From contig NZ_JANCTD010000009.1 of the NCBI RefSeq assembly GCF_024297185.1, positions 183,716 to 247,715 on the forward strand: a DNA stretch of 64,000 nt, written 5' to 3'. The stretch comes from Lewinella sp. JB7. Its GTDB lineage: Bacteria; Bacteroidota; Bacteroidia; Chitinophagales; Saprospiraceae. The translations under genes were made by a program, and so were the position numbers. Shown here piece after piece: positions 17,980 through 27,685 of this stretch (positions are counted from its first letter, which is position 1; each line of letters starts with the position of its first letter). The notes under the pieces were generated by a model. The model made no database searches. It was not told the origin of the DNA and worked only from the letters and a program-made list of their open reading frames with translations.

Positions 17980-19310
17980 TGCGGCGGGCCGGTAGGGCAG
18001 TGGGGGGAATCCTGCAATCCGCCGGGGTCTTGTACCTGGGGTTCGGCGTAGATCGTTCGGACTTCGTCTCCCTCTTCACGGCCTTTACGGTGGCCTTTCT
18101 CGGATATCTGGTCGTACTGCTCGTCCGGGGCGGTTCGTCGCAGCTACCCTACTGGATCGGACTCGGCATTGCGCTGCGGCTGGTGCTGATCTTTGCCTTC
18201 CCCCTGCTGAGCGACGATGTGTACCGCTTTATCTGGGACGGTCGCCTGGTCGCCGCGGGCGAGAACCCCTTCGTTCACCTCCCCGCCTACTACCTGGAAG
18301 GGGGCAACGGAGTTCCGGGGCTATCCCGGCAACTCTTCGAACGGCTGAACTCTCCGGAGTATCATTCCATCTATCCCCCGCTGGCGCAGGCCGTGTTTAC
18401 GGTGGCTGCCTGGATCAGTCCGCAGAGTTGGTACGGGGCGGCGGTGGTCATGAAAGTCTTTCTCTTGCTGGCCGAACTGGGTTCACTAGCCTTGCTCTGG
18501 CAGCTTTTGCCCGCTTTTGGTCTGCCCCGCTTCCGCTTGCTGTACTACTGGCTCAACCCCCTCATCATCACCGAGATCGTTGGTAACATCCACTTTGAGG
18601 GCATGATGATCTGTTTTCTGCTACTCTCCCTGCGACTTCTGACGCGTAGCCGATACGGCGGGGCCGCGGGTGCCATGGCGTGCTCGATAGCCAGCAAGTT
18701 ACTGCCCCTGATGTTCCTCCCCTTCCTTCTGCGGCGGCTATGGAAGCGATCTTTTTGGGTATTCTTCCTGACGCTTGGGTTGGGGATCGTTGTGTTGTTC
18801 CTGCCCCTGCTGGCGGGTAGTGAGGTGGTCGGTGGATTCGGGGGGAGCCTCGATCTGTATTTCCGCAAATTCGAGTTTAATGCCAGTCTGTACTACCTGG
18901 CCCGGGCCTACGGCTATTACGAACTCGGTTGGAATCAGATCGCGCGCTTCGGTCCGCTGCTGGCCCGGGTGGCGGCGGCACTGATCTTCATGGTCGCGCT
19001 TGGCGACCGGACCACCGATTGGCGATCCCTGCCCGGGCTCTGGTTGGCCGCTTTCGTGATCTACTTACTGTGCGCGACCACGGTGCATCCGTGGTATCTG
19101 AGCCTCCCCATCGTGCTGTGTTGCTTTACCCGCTGGCGGTTTCCCCTGGCTTGGTCTTACCTCATCATGCTTACCTATACCAGCTACGTAGCCCAACCCT
19201 ACCGGGAAAATCTCTGGCTGGTGGCAATAGAATACGTGTTGGTGCTGTTATTCTTTCTGGCGGAACGGCATAAAAAACAAAGGCCCGTGCGAATTTCGCA
19301 CGGACCTTAA
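17979..19310 (+). CDS. Polytopic GT-C family glycosyltransferase, mannosyltransferase-like
   Basis: 443 residues from a GTG start overlapping the previous stop. About 11 transmembrane helices. The acidic motif SDDVYRFIWDGRL in the first extracytoplasmic loop (about residues 75-88) is typical of polyprenol-phosphate-dependent GT-C mannosyltransferases (MptB/GT87 type). It might use the product of a polyprenyl-phosphate mannose synthase like the one at 12018-12719; that link is inference. The last codons are overlaid by a hairpin terminator. Confidence 0.8.
   Translation: MRRAGRAVGGILQSAGVLYLGFGVDRSDFVSLFTAFTVAFLGYLVVLLVRGGSSQLPYWIGLGIALRLVLIFAFPLLSDDVYRFIWDGRLVAAGENPFVHLPAYYLEGGNGVPGLSRQLFERLNSPEYHSIYPPLAQAVFTVAAWISPQSWYGAAVVMKVFLLLAELGSLALLWQLLPAFGLPRFRLLYYWLNPLIITEIVGNIHFEGMMICFLLLSLRLLTRSRYGGAAGAMACSIASKLLPLMFLPFLLRRLWKRSFWVFFLTLGLGIVVLFLPLLAGSEVVGGFGGSLDLYFRKFEFNASLYYLARAYGYYELGWNQIARFGPLLARVAAALIFMVALGDRTTDWRSLPGLWLAAFVIYLLCATTVHPWYLSLPIVLCCFTRWRFPLAWSYLIMLTYTSYVAQPYRENLWLVAIEYVLVLLFFLAERHKKQRPVRISHGP
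19281..19307. terminator. Bidirectional terminator hairpin overlapping a gene end
   Basis: The arms CCGTGCGAA (19285-19293) and TTCGCACGG (19295-19303) are extended by AGG/CCT. On the minus strand the hairpin is followed by TTTGTTTTTTATG, an excellent intrinsic terminator for transcription coming from cca. The hairpin lies inside the last codons of the glycosyltransferase gene. Confidence 0.75.
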
Positions 19311-19615
19311 ATTGTAGCTTTCTAACTACCGAAATAACTGGAATTTAGTGCGCTAAAGCGCAGGGATTATAATACAAACCTTCAAAATCGGGCGGGGGGA
19401 AAACCAACAATCCCGGCCGCCAAAATCAATGAACACGCTTTTTGGAAAAACACGAGGAGAACGTTGCACCGTTCCCTTCGATAAGTCAAAGATAGGGGGA
19501 GGGGGTGGGGGGGCACCACCCCACGACCGTGGGGTGCGGCAGAAAAGATTGTTAATATTTCACTAAAACAGACGATTTTCCCTCCCGCCAGGGTTCTTTC
19601 CGGGGGAACAACCGT
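19311..19615. other. Non-coding spacer between convergent genes with G-rich tract and hairpins
   Basis: No gene is visible. The spacer holds a G-rich run at 19496-19513 (GGGGGAGGGGGTGGGGGGG in essence), a hairpin CACCCCAC-gacc-GTGGGGTG at 19517-19536, and an imperfect long inverted repeat at about 19572-19619 that on the minus strand ends in GTTTTAG and may be the first terminator of cca. Confidence 0.6.
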
Positions 19616-21034
<1,419 letters not shown>

Positions 21035-21062
21035 ACGGAGCGCGAAGATAAGATTTAACGCA

Positions 21063-21081
21063 ACTCCACTCCCAGTGGAGT
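21063..21081. promoter_or_regulatory. Inverted repeat ACTCCACT-ccc-AGTGGAGT
   Basis: Perfect 8-nt arms with a 3-nt spacer in the 61-bp region between the divergent cca and T9SS-substrate genes. It could be an operator or a 5' leader hairpin. No binding protein can be assigned. Confidence 0.35.
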
Positions 21082-21095
21082 GGCCGCCGCTACCT

Positions 21096-22958
21096 ATGCG
21101 TAAAAAAACAATGCGTTACTCTTACCCCCTGTTCTGGCTATTGCTCTTTGCCGGTTGGCCCGGCACCCGCGCCCCCGCCCAGGATACCCTGTTCTACCAA
21201 AGTTTCGAGGGAAGCCCCGACGAAAACCTGCCGTTCACCACGGACGTGAACCCTTACGGAACGGGTAGTCTGCCCACCTGGAATACCGTGGAGCGTATCC
21301 GCGGAATCGACGGACCTACCACCGGCAGTCTTTTCTGGGCCGCCCGCGATGTCGATAACGCGATTTCCGGGAGGGCGGTAAGCCGGCTGACCTTCGACCC
21401 CGGGGAGATCTGTAACCTCACCCGCGCCCGCTTTGTCTTCGACTACAATGTGGTCGGCTACGACGGCGGTGACGATTTTGGTTATGAACTTTACCTGGAT
21501 GGATTTCTGGACCGTACGGAAGTTCTCGTAGACGGGCAGAACGGGGGCGGGGTATCCACGCTCGGCTGGATTTCGGATACCGTAACTATTCCCGGTACCG
21601 CCCAGACGGCACGCCTGGTCCTGTTCTTCGACCAGAACGGCGATGACGTGGCCGGTATCGACAACGTGCGGGTGATCGCCACGGGGCAGTCGGGGAGCTG
21701 CGCCGCCAGTTGCGGCATACGGCTGGGAGAACCAACCGCCAATTGCGCGAGCTTTACGGACGGCGCGGACGACCTGCGCGTCGTGATCCCGTATTCCGGT
21801 GCGGAGACGGGCGTAGTGGTGAACATTCCCGGCGCGGAAAGCGTCGGCGGCGACGATCCCGCCCTGTACCCGGACGGCCGGATCGAAGCTACGGGTTTGC
21901 GGGAAGGAAATTCCTACGAACTGGAGGTGAGCGGGGGAGATTGCGCACTTCGCCTCCCCCTCGAGTTTCCCACCGATCAGTGTGCTCCCAGCGATTTGGT
22001 TATTAACGAAGTGCTTGCCTCCCCCGCCGAGGACGTCAACGGCGACGGAGTGGTCTCCCCCGCCGATGAATTCGTAGAGATCTATAACGCCGGCACCGAG
22101 GCGCGGGCGGTCGGCGGCCACACCCTGCACGACGCCTCGAATTCCGGCTCCCGCTACACCTTTCCGGCCGGAGCGGAACTGGCACCGGGGGAGAGTTTTA
22201 CCATTTTCGCGGGGGCGGGCACGATCGGCGAAGAATGCAACTACGGTACCGCCAATGGTTTTCTGGGCCTCAACGACCGGGGTGAAGAGTCGGTGATCCT
22301 CCGCGACGGCCGCGGACGGGTAGTGGCGCAGGTCGACTTCACGGACGCCCCCGCCGGCGAGTCGCTATCCCTCTTCCCGGACGGTAACCTGGACGGCGGT
22401 TACCACGCACATTCCACGCGGCAGGCCGGCACGACCTCCTCCCCGTGCACTCAGCAAGCCATGCCGGTAACGCTGCTCTCCTTCACGGCGACCTCCCTCC
22501 ACGATGCTGTGCGCCTGGACTGGACAACGGCCTACGAAGCCGATAACCGGGAATTTACCGTCGAGCGCAGCAAGGCCGGGGTGAGCTACGAAACGGTGGG
22601 TAGGGTGCCGGCGGGGGACGGTACGTACGTGCTAATCGACCACCAACCCTTTCCGGGGCAGAATCTGTACCGGTTGCGGCAAGTCGATCACGACGGTACG
22701 GAAACCACATTCGGACCCGTCTTGGTACGGCTCGACAGCGGACTGCTCCGACTTTACCCCAATCCCACTACGGGTAAGCTGCGGCTGAGTGGCGAAGTCG
22801 GCCACGATGAACGTGTGACCGTGTACCGCAGCGACGGCGTGGTCGTCTACGAAGGTCGGGGACCGCGGCTGGATGTCTCCGCGCTGCCGGCCGGTAGTTA
22901 CTACTTGCGGTTGCGCTCGGAATCGGGGGCGGAGTCGTTACGCTTTATAAAGGAGTAG
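21096..22958 (+). CDS. T9SS-exported lamin-tail-domain protein
   Basis: 620 residues from the ATG at 21096 (an in-frame ATG at 21111 would also serve). Signal peptide PLFWLLLFAGWPGTRAPAQ. Residues about 20-210 look like a carbohydrate-binding-type beta sandwich. A lamin tail domain spans about 290-420 (DLVINEVLASP through LNDRGEESVILRDGRGRVV) and contains a calcium-binding-like DVNGDGVVSPADEF. A T9SS type A sorting signal ends the protein (LYPNPTTGKLRLSG, LPAGSYYLRL). Its last 58 nt overlap the 3' end of the convergent serine hydrolase gene. Confidence 0.88.
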   Translation: MRKKTMRYSYPLFWLLLFAGWPGTRAPAQDTLFYQSFEGSPDENLPFTTDVNPYGTGSLPTWNTVERIRGIDGPTTGSLFWAARDVDNAISGRAVSRLTFDPGEICNLTRARFVFDYNVVGYDGGDDFGYELYLDGFLDRTEVLVDGQNGGGVSTLGWISDTVTIPGTAQTARLVLFFDQNGDDVAGIDNVRVIATGQSGSCAASCGIRLGEPTANCASFTDGADDLRVVIPYSGAETGVVVNIPGAESVGGDDPALYPDGRIEATGLREGNSYELEVSGGDCALRLPLEFPTDQCAPSDLVINEVLASPAEDVNGDGVVSPADEFVEIYNAGTEARAVGGHTLHDASNSGSRYTFPAGAELAPGESFTIFAGAGTIGEECNYGTANGFLGLNDRGEESVILRDGRGRVVAQVDFTDAPAGESLSLFPDGNLDGGYHAHSTRQAGTTSSPCTQQAMPVTLLSFTATSLHDAVRLDWTTAYEADNREFTVERSKAGVSYETVGRVPAGDGTYVLIDHQPFPGQNLYRLRQVDHDGTETTFGPVLVRLDSGLLRLYPNPTTGKLRLSGEVGHDERVTVYRSDGVVVYEGRGPRLDVSALPAGSYYLRLRSESGAESLRFIKE

Positions 22959-24217
22959 ATCATCTCCTGAATCCGGGGACGGATCCCCAGTTCGTAGATC
23001 GCGCGTCGCTCCCGGCTCGGGTGCACGCGGTTGCTCAGGAAAATGTACAACAGTTCGTGCTCCGGATCGGCCCACACGAAGGTTCCGGTATATCCGCTGT
23101 GGCCGAAACTCGTAGGGGAGACCGCTTCGGCGACCGAACTGAGCGCGGCATTGTATTCCAGCAGGGGTTTATCGAAGCCCAGTCCGCGCCGATTTCCCTC
23201 TCCCGGGTACTGGTAGCGGGTGAATTCCCGCACGGCTTCCTCGGTCAGGTACCGCCGCCCTTCGTAGATGCCGCCGTTCATGAGCATCTGGTAAAGTTTG
23301 GCGAGGTCTTCGGCGTTGGAGAACAGACCGGCGTTGCCACTGACGCCGTCCATCATGGCGGCGCCTTCATCGTGCACCACGCCGTGCAGGGTGTCCATGC
23401 GGAAGAAGGTATCTACTTCGGTCGGCACGATGCGGTCCAGTGGAATGCCCCGGTCCAGCGGCCGGTAACCCAGGGTGGTAGCGCCCAACGGATCGTAAAA
23501 ATGCTCCCGCAAATATTCCCGGTAGTCCGTTCCGGTCGTCCGCTCTACGTAGTCGGGTAAGAGGTAAAACAGCAGTCCGGAGTAGACGTAGTCACCGGGT
23601 GGCTTGAGGGGAGACTTTTGGATTGCCCGGTAGATGCGACGTTCGCGGTACTTGCGGTGTAACCACAGATCGTCGGTAAGCCGAATGGGAAAGCGACGCG
23701 AACTGTCGCGTTTGATGGTGCGGTTCCGAAAACGGTAATCGTTGGTTTGCGCCGGATCCCACTTCTTCTTCCAGGGGTAACGCGCCTGACTGCGGAGGGT
23801 GGTCTGCCAGTAGGGAACCCAGGGCAACAGGCCGGCCCGGTGGGCGAGGGCCGATCGCAGGGGAATATCCGACTTGTCGGTGCGGTAAAGTTCCGGGAAG
23901 AGGGCACCGACGGGGGTGTCTAAGTTGAGTCTTCCCTCGCCGTACTGTTGCATCAGTACGAGTAGTCCGGAGCTGGTCTTGGTTACGGATGCCAGATCGT
24001 ACACGTCATCGGGTCGCGTAGGGCGCCGCCGTTCGTAGGTATGGTAGCCCGCCGTGACGTGCAGCAGGGGCTTACCGTGATGCCATACCAGCACCTGGGC
24101 ACCGGGGAAGGCACCGGCGGCCACGCCTTCCTCCAGCACCGACCGGATCGAATCTTCCAGAACTTCCTGAGCGGGCAGGGCTACGGTAAGGAACAACAGC
24201 AGGGAAAGCAGGCGCAT
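22901..24217 (-). CDS. Serine hydrolase of the beta-lactamase / class C family
   Basis: 438 residues with a signal peptide (MRLLSLLLFLTVALPAQ). The catalytic SxxK is SVTK at residues 77-80. A YSG triad in DYVYSGLLFY takes the YxN position, and HSGYTG replaces the KTG box, as in many esterase or peptidase members. Candidates are a D-aminopeptidase-like or esterase role in the periplasm; the substrate is not evident. The last 19 codons (KRNDSAPDSERNRK and upstream) are antisense to the T9SS sorting domain of the convergent gene. Confidence 0.88.
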   Translation of the reverse strand: MRLLSLLLFLTVALPAQEVLEDSIRSVLEEGVAAGAFPGAQVLVWHHGKPLLHVTAGYHTYERRRPTRPDDVYDLASVTKTSSGLLVLMQQYGEGRLNLDTPVGALFPELYRTDKSDIPLRSALAHRAGLLPWVPYWQTTLRSQARYPWKKKWDPAQTNDYRFRNRTIKRDSSRRFPIRLTDDLWLHRKYRERRIYRAIQKSPLKPPGDYVYSGLLFYLLPDYVERTTGTDYREYLREHFYDPLGATTLGYRPLDRGIPLDRIVPTEVDTFFRMDTLHGVVHDEGAAMMDGVSGNAGLFSNAEDLAKLYQMLMNGGIYEGRRYLTEEAVREFTRYQYPGEGNRRGLGFDKPLLEYNAALSSVAEAVSPTSFGHSGYTGTFVWADPEHELLYIFLSNRVHPSRERRAIYELGIRPRIQEMIYSFIKRNDSAPDSERNRK

Positions 24218-24266
24218 AGGACGGATTTAGTAAGTGAAAGTAAGCAATTGCGGTACGGAGACGGGA

Positions 24267-25052
24267 CTAGAGTACCGCCCATTCACTACGCATGATCGAC
24301 AGCAGTTCGGCTTCCCGTCGGAGGGTATGGGTGAAGGTGTCCGGCTGGGATTTTTCGGCCGCGACGGTTGCGGTCAGCTGGTCGCCGTACCGGGCTTCGT
24401 GGCGGTATACGATGTCGGCTCGCGTAGGGAGGTGAGTGGTGAGGAAGTTGATGTCCAGGGGTTCGACCATCAGTTCCGCGAAGGCGGGATTGGTCAGGTG
24501 ATCGTTGAAATCGAGGTGGGCGAAGCCGACCCGGTAGGAGCGTTCGGCGTCGGATGCTTCGGGTACCCGGATTTTTTGTGAAGGTTGGGTCAGGCGGGCT
24601 TCCGGGGGCGGCATGTGCTCGGCGAGGGCGGTGACGACCGGGGGGATGTGCCGGAGGCGCCGCGAGTCAAACTGCATGACGGACCACACGGAGGTCGAGG
24701 AGATGAGCGGGGTGCCGGCTTCGTCGATCAGGTGAAAGTCCCGGTAGGTCATCAGGCCGCGTTCGATATGGGTAGGCGCGGTAATGACCGTGACGGCGTC
24801 GCCGATAATGGGCCAGGCACGGGCCGTAATCAACTGCCGGTGTAGTACCCAGGTGAGTCCGTGGGCTTTCATCAGATCACCACTGGATATGCCCAACCGG
24901 TCGGTGTTGCGCATGGCGGCCTCCTGAAACAGGCGGATCAGGTGGGGAAGCGTCAGCCGACGGTGGGGGCCGACCGCTGACGCCAGGACCCGCGACGCGA
25001 TGCGCTCGGCGAGGGGGGAGCGGGAAAGCAGGGTGGGAATAGGAATCGGCAC
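24267..25052 (-). CDS. Acyl-ACP thioesterase (FatA/FatB-like)
   Basis: 261 residues from a GTG at 25052; the frame is open to a TTG at 25088, but the shorter start begins just before the conserved first hot-dog domain. Two hot-dog folds are visible: residues about 10-130 (LFQEAAMRNTDRLGISSGDLM, GLTWVLHRQLI, GLMTYRDFHLID) and about 145-261 (RVGFAHLDFNDHLTNPAFAELM, DIVYRHEARYGDQL). HLDFNDHLTN carries the Asn/His of the catalytic set. It would release fatty acids from acyl carrier protein in the cytoplasm. Confidence 0.87.
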   Translation of the reverse strand: MPIPIPTLLSRSPLAERIASRVLASAVGPHRRLTLPHLIRLFQEAAMRNTDRLGISSGDLMKAHGLTWVLHRQLITARAWPIIGDAVTVITAPTHIERGLMTYRDFHLIDEAGTPLISSTSVWSVMQFDSRRLRHIPPVVTALAEHMPPPEARLTQPSQKIRVPEASDAERSYRVGFAHLDFNDHLTNPAFAELMVEPLDINFLTTHLPTRADIVYRHEARYGDQLTATVAAEKSQPDTFTHTLRREAELLSIMRSEWAVL

Positions 25053-25069
25053 GATCGAAACTTTTTGTT

Positions 25070-25077
25070 TAATTTTG
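25070..25077 (+). promoter_or_regulatory. -7 element (TAATTTTG)
   Basis: Exact TAnnTTTG match 14 nt before the ATG at 25092, in the 39-bp space between divergent genes. Confidence 0.45.
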
Positions 25078-25091
25078 GGGCAACTCAAAAC

Positions 25092-25589
25092 ATGAACATG
25101 GGAGTCAGTGCCCCCTCACGTCCGCTGCGGCGGCCGGTATACATTGCCTCATTCGGATCTACGGAAGCCGCGGAGCCAACCGAAGCCGTCAGCGAGGTGG
25201 AGCTGGCGGAAGAGACCAAAGATTCGCAAGTACGCCATGATTTTCCACTTGCCGGTGAAAGTCGGCAGGGAGGAGTCAGTGACGGACGTTGCTTCACGAT
25301 AACGTTTGCGGCGGGGCGGCTGGAGCAGACCTATGCACTGATCCGGGGTTTTCTCCGCGAACAGGGTTACGGTGACGTGCCCGTTCCGGCCGACCTGGCG
25401 GAGCTGCGGGCGTTCCGGTTGCCGCCGAAATTACGGCACCAGTTGTCCTTGTTCGGGGAAGATGGCTACGTACACAATCCGGTCAAGATTCTCTTTCCTC
25501 CACCCGGGGCTAAGCGGGGCGCTCTGATCCTTGAACTGCACAACGAGCGTGCTCCCGGTCATCTGTTGCGTTTCCACCGCCGCGGCTAA
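25092..25589 (+). CDS. Hypothetical protein
   Basis: 165 residues from the ATG at 25092 (MNMGVSAPSRPLRRPVYIA). An acidic, low-complexity section (EAAEPTEAVSEVELAEETKD) is followed by a basic C-terminal part (LPPKLRHQLSLFGEDGYVHNPVKILFPPP, then ILELHNERAPGHLLRFHRRG). No signal peptide or membrane helix, and no family recognised. Divergent from the thioesterase. Confidence 0.6.
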   Translation: MNMGVSAPSRPLRRPVYIASFGSTEAAEPTEAVSEVELAEETKDSQVRHDFPLAGESRQGGVSDGRCFTITFAAGRLEQTYALIRGFLREQGYGDVPVPADLAELRAFRLPPKLRHQLSLFGEDGYVHNPVKILFPPPGAKRGALILELHNERAPGHLLRFHRRG

Positions 25590-25794
25590 ACGGAGCGATA
25601 TTCCCCGGAAACCGGGGCTTTTGGGGAGGCTTTGCCACAATTACTAACTCCGTAATGGTATAAAGCGCTAAAATTGCAGCTTGAAACTTACCGCCCCGAA
25701 CAAAAACCGTGTGTAAGCGATAGATCGGTAAGATGCTCCGAACTCTCACGGACAGCCTCAATTTTGAAAACAACCATACGTCAAACCCGCAAAT

Positions 25795-27489
25795 ATGCTT
25801 AAGCAATTACTATTCGTCTTAGCGGTGCTCACTTGTCTCCAGGTATCCGGCCAGGGAGTTACCACGAGCCCCGGAAGTACGGATTCCCCGGAAAGCCCCT
25901 ATCCCTGGGAGTTCGGTCTTAAACTTGGAACCTCCGCCCTGGGTGGCGATCTTATCGACAACGATATCGTCATTTTCAATAACGCCCAGCCCGCCGGAGG
26001 CGTCTACCTCCGCCGCCGCCTGGGTAATGCACTGGCGCTGCGTTTCTCCCTGATGTACGGACAGCTGGTTGGCGATGACAGTAAGAGCGACGATCCCACG
26101 CTGGTCACCCGCGGATTTACCTCCGAAACCAACATACTGGAGCCCAGCCTGATCTTCGAACTTACCCCCTTCTACGGTAGCCGTTTCAATGACGACTATA
26201 CCTTTAAGCCCGGTCTGTCTCCCTACCTCTCCGCCGGTATCGGCTACGGGATCTGGGGTGATGTCATGACCGACTACAACAACAGCGAACCCGCTAATGC
26301 CGGTCTCGCCTCGCGGATCCAACAGGACATCGCCGCGGAACAGGAAGACGACGGCGGCGTTGTGTTCCCCGTTGGCGTCGGTATTCGCTACCACTTCTCG
26401 CCCAAGTCCTCTCTTGGCCTGGATTACAACTTCCGCATCACCAGCGCGGACCTTATCGACGGAGTCTCCGCTTCGGGTAATCCCGATAACGATGACGCTT
26501 ATGCCTTCTTCGGCCTTACTTACTCCGTTGGATTCGGTGCCCGCGATGCCGATAAGGACGGCGTTAAGGATAAGGACGACGAATGTCCCACTCAGCCCGG
26601 CCCCGCCAACACCAACGGCTGCCCCGATGCCGACGGTGACGGTGTTGCCGATAAGGATGACGCTTGCCCCAACGAAGCCGGCCTGGCTAACCTGAATGGT
26701 TGTCCCGACGGTGACGGCGACGGTGTTGCCGATAAAGACGACGACTGTCCCACCGAGGCCGGTCCCGCAAACACGAACGGTTGCCCCGACGGTGACGGCG
26801 ACGGTGTTGCCGACAAAGACGATGAATGCCCCGATGAGGCCGGTCTGGCCAGCCTGAACGGTTGCCCCGATGGCGACGGTGACGGTATCGCCGATAAGGA
26901 CGATGAGTGCCCCGCCGAAGCCGGCCCCGCCAGCACCAACGGCTGTCCTGACCGCGACGGTGACGGTATCGCCGATAAGGACGACGAATGTCCCGACGAA
27001 GCCGGTGTACCCGAGCGCAACGGTTGCCCGCTGCCCAACGATCGCCCGGAGAACCTCCAGGAGCGCCTGGCCCGTTACGGTAAGATCCTGGAAGGTCAGG
27101 ACTTCAAGCACATCCGCCTGGATTCCGTCAACGGAACCATCATGATCGACCGGATCTACTTCCCCACGGACGTATCGAGTCTCAACCGCCCCGACCGCAT
27201 CATCATCGAAGAGATCGATCGCTTCCTCGAACTGGAAGGAGCGGAAGACTTCACGATCCGCTACGAAGGTCATGCCGACCGTCGCGCTTCGGATGAGTAC
27301 AACCAGCGCCTCTCGGAGCGCCGCGCCGAATCGGCCAACGACTACTCCGTGCGTCAGGGTGCCAATCCTGCTAACCTGTCCACCATCGGATTCGGTGAGA
27401 AGCAACCAGTTGGTGCCACGCTGCGCGAAAACCGCGTCGTGATTCCGGTAGCTACCGAGCCTACCCGGATGATCAAACTGGACAACTGA
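25795..27489 (+). CDS. OmpA family outer-membrane protein with six TSP3 repeats
   Basis: 564 residues. Signal peptide MLKQLLFVLAVLTCLQVSGQ; N-terminal beta-barrel-like domain (about residues 30-245); six 27-residue thrombospondin type 3 repeats (residues about 251-412, consensus DGDGDGVADKDDECP) that bind calcium; then an OmpA C-terminal peptidoglycan-binding domain (about 445-555) with YFPTDVSSL, YEGHADRRASDEYNQRLSERRA and GFGEKQP. NGHTD/TD-type residues of the domain are replaced by GHADRR. It probably links the outer membrane to the cell wall. A strong terminator follows. Confidence 0.92.
   Translation: MLKQLLFVLAVLTCLQVSGQGVTTSPGSTDSPESPYPWEFGLKLGTSALGGDLIDNDIVIFNNAQPAGGVYLRRRLGNALALRFSLMYGQLVGDDSKSDDPTLVTRGFTSETNILEPSLIFELTPFYGSRFNDDYTFKPGLSPYLSAGIGYGIWGDVMTDYNNSEPANAGLASRIQQDIAAEQEDDGGVVFPVGVGIRYHFSPKSSLGLDYNFRITSADLIDGVSASGNPDNDDAYAFFGLTYSVGFGARDADKDGVKDKDDECPTQPGPANTNGCPDADGDGVADKDDACPNEAGLANLNGCPDGDGDGVADKDDDCPTEAGPANTNGCPDGDGDGVADKDDECPDEAGLASLNGCPDGDGDGIADKDDECPAEAGPASTNGCPDRDGDGIADKDDECPDEAGVPERNGCPLPNDRPENLQERLARYGKILEGQDFKHIRLDSVNGTIMIDRIYFPTDVSSLNRPDRIIIEEIDRFLELEGAEDFTIRYEGHADRRASDEYNQRLSERRAESANDYSVRQGANPANLSTIGFGEKQPVGATLRENRVVIPVATEPTRMIKLDN
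26545..27030 (+). repeat. Six tandem 81-nt TSP3-encoding repeats
   Basis: Six in-frame copies, each encoding DxDxDGxxDKDDxCPxxxGxxxxNGCP. They alternate between PANTNGCP/PASTNGCP-type and LANLNGCP/LASLNGCP-type ends, so the higher-order unit may be a pair, which suggests duplication in steps of two. Confidence 0.9.
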
Positions 27490-27514
27490 TTCCAGTTTCC
27501 GGTTAATCCGTAGA

Positions 27515-27547
27515 AAGAGGGTGCTTCCGAGCCGGAAGCACCCTCTT
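27515..27547 (+). terminator. Rho-independent terminator after the OmpA gene
   Basis: Perfect 14-bp stem (AAGAGGGTGCTTCC and complement) with a GAGCC loop, followed by TTATTTAG. Confidence 0.9.
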
Positions 27548-27685
27548 TTATTTAGAAAAGCCGCACCTTTGTCACCACCTTTCGTTGTAGGGGTCCATCT
27601 ATTTACAGCGGGTTACGGTTATTTTTAAGTGCTTAACGGTTTGGGTAAGCCCACCGATGGGTATGCGTCTAAAGTCTTAAGGGAA

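Noticed and set aside
26545..27030. CRISPR-like regular repeats
   Set aside because: The 81-nt units are contiguous, in frame and encode TSP3 calcium-binding repeats, without spacers.
25819..27405. Long minus-strand open frame opposite the OmpA/TSP3 gene
   Set aside because: Its repetitive Val/Gly-rich translation is the reverse complement of the TSP3 repeats.
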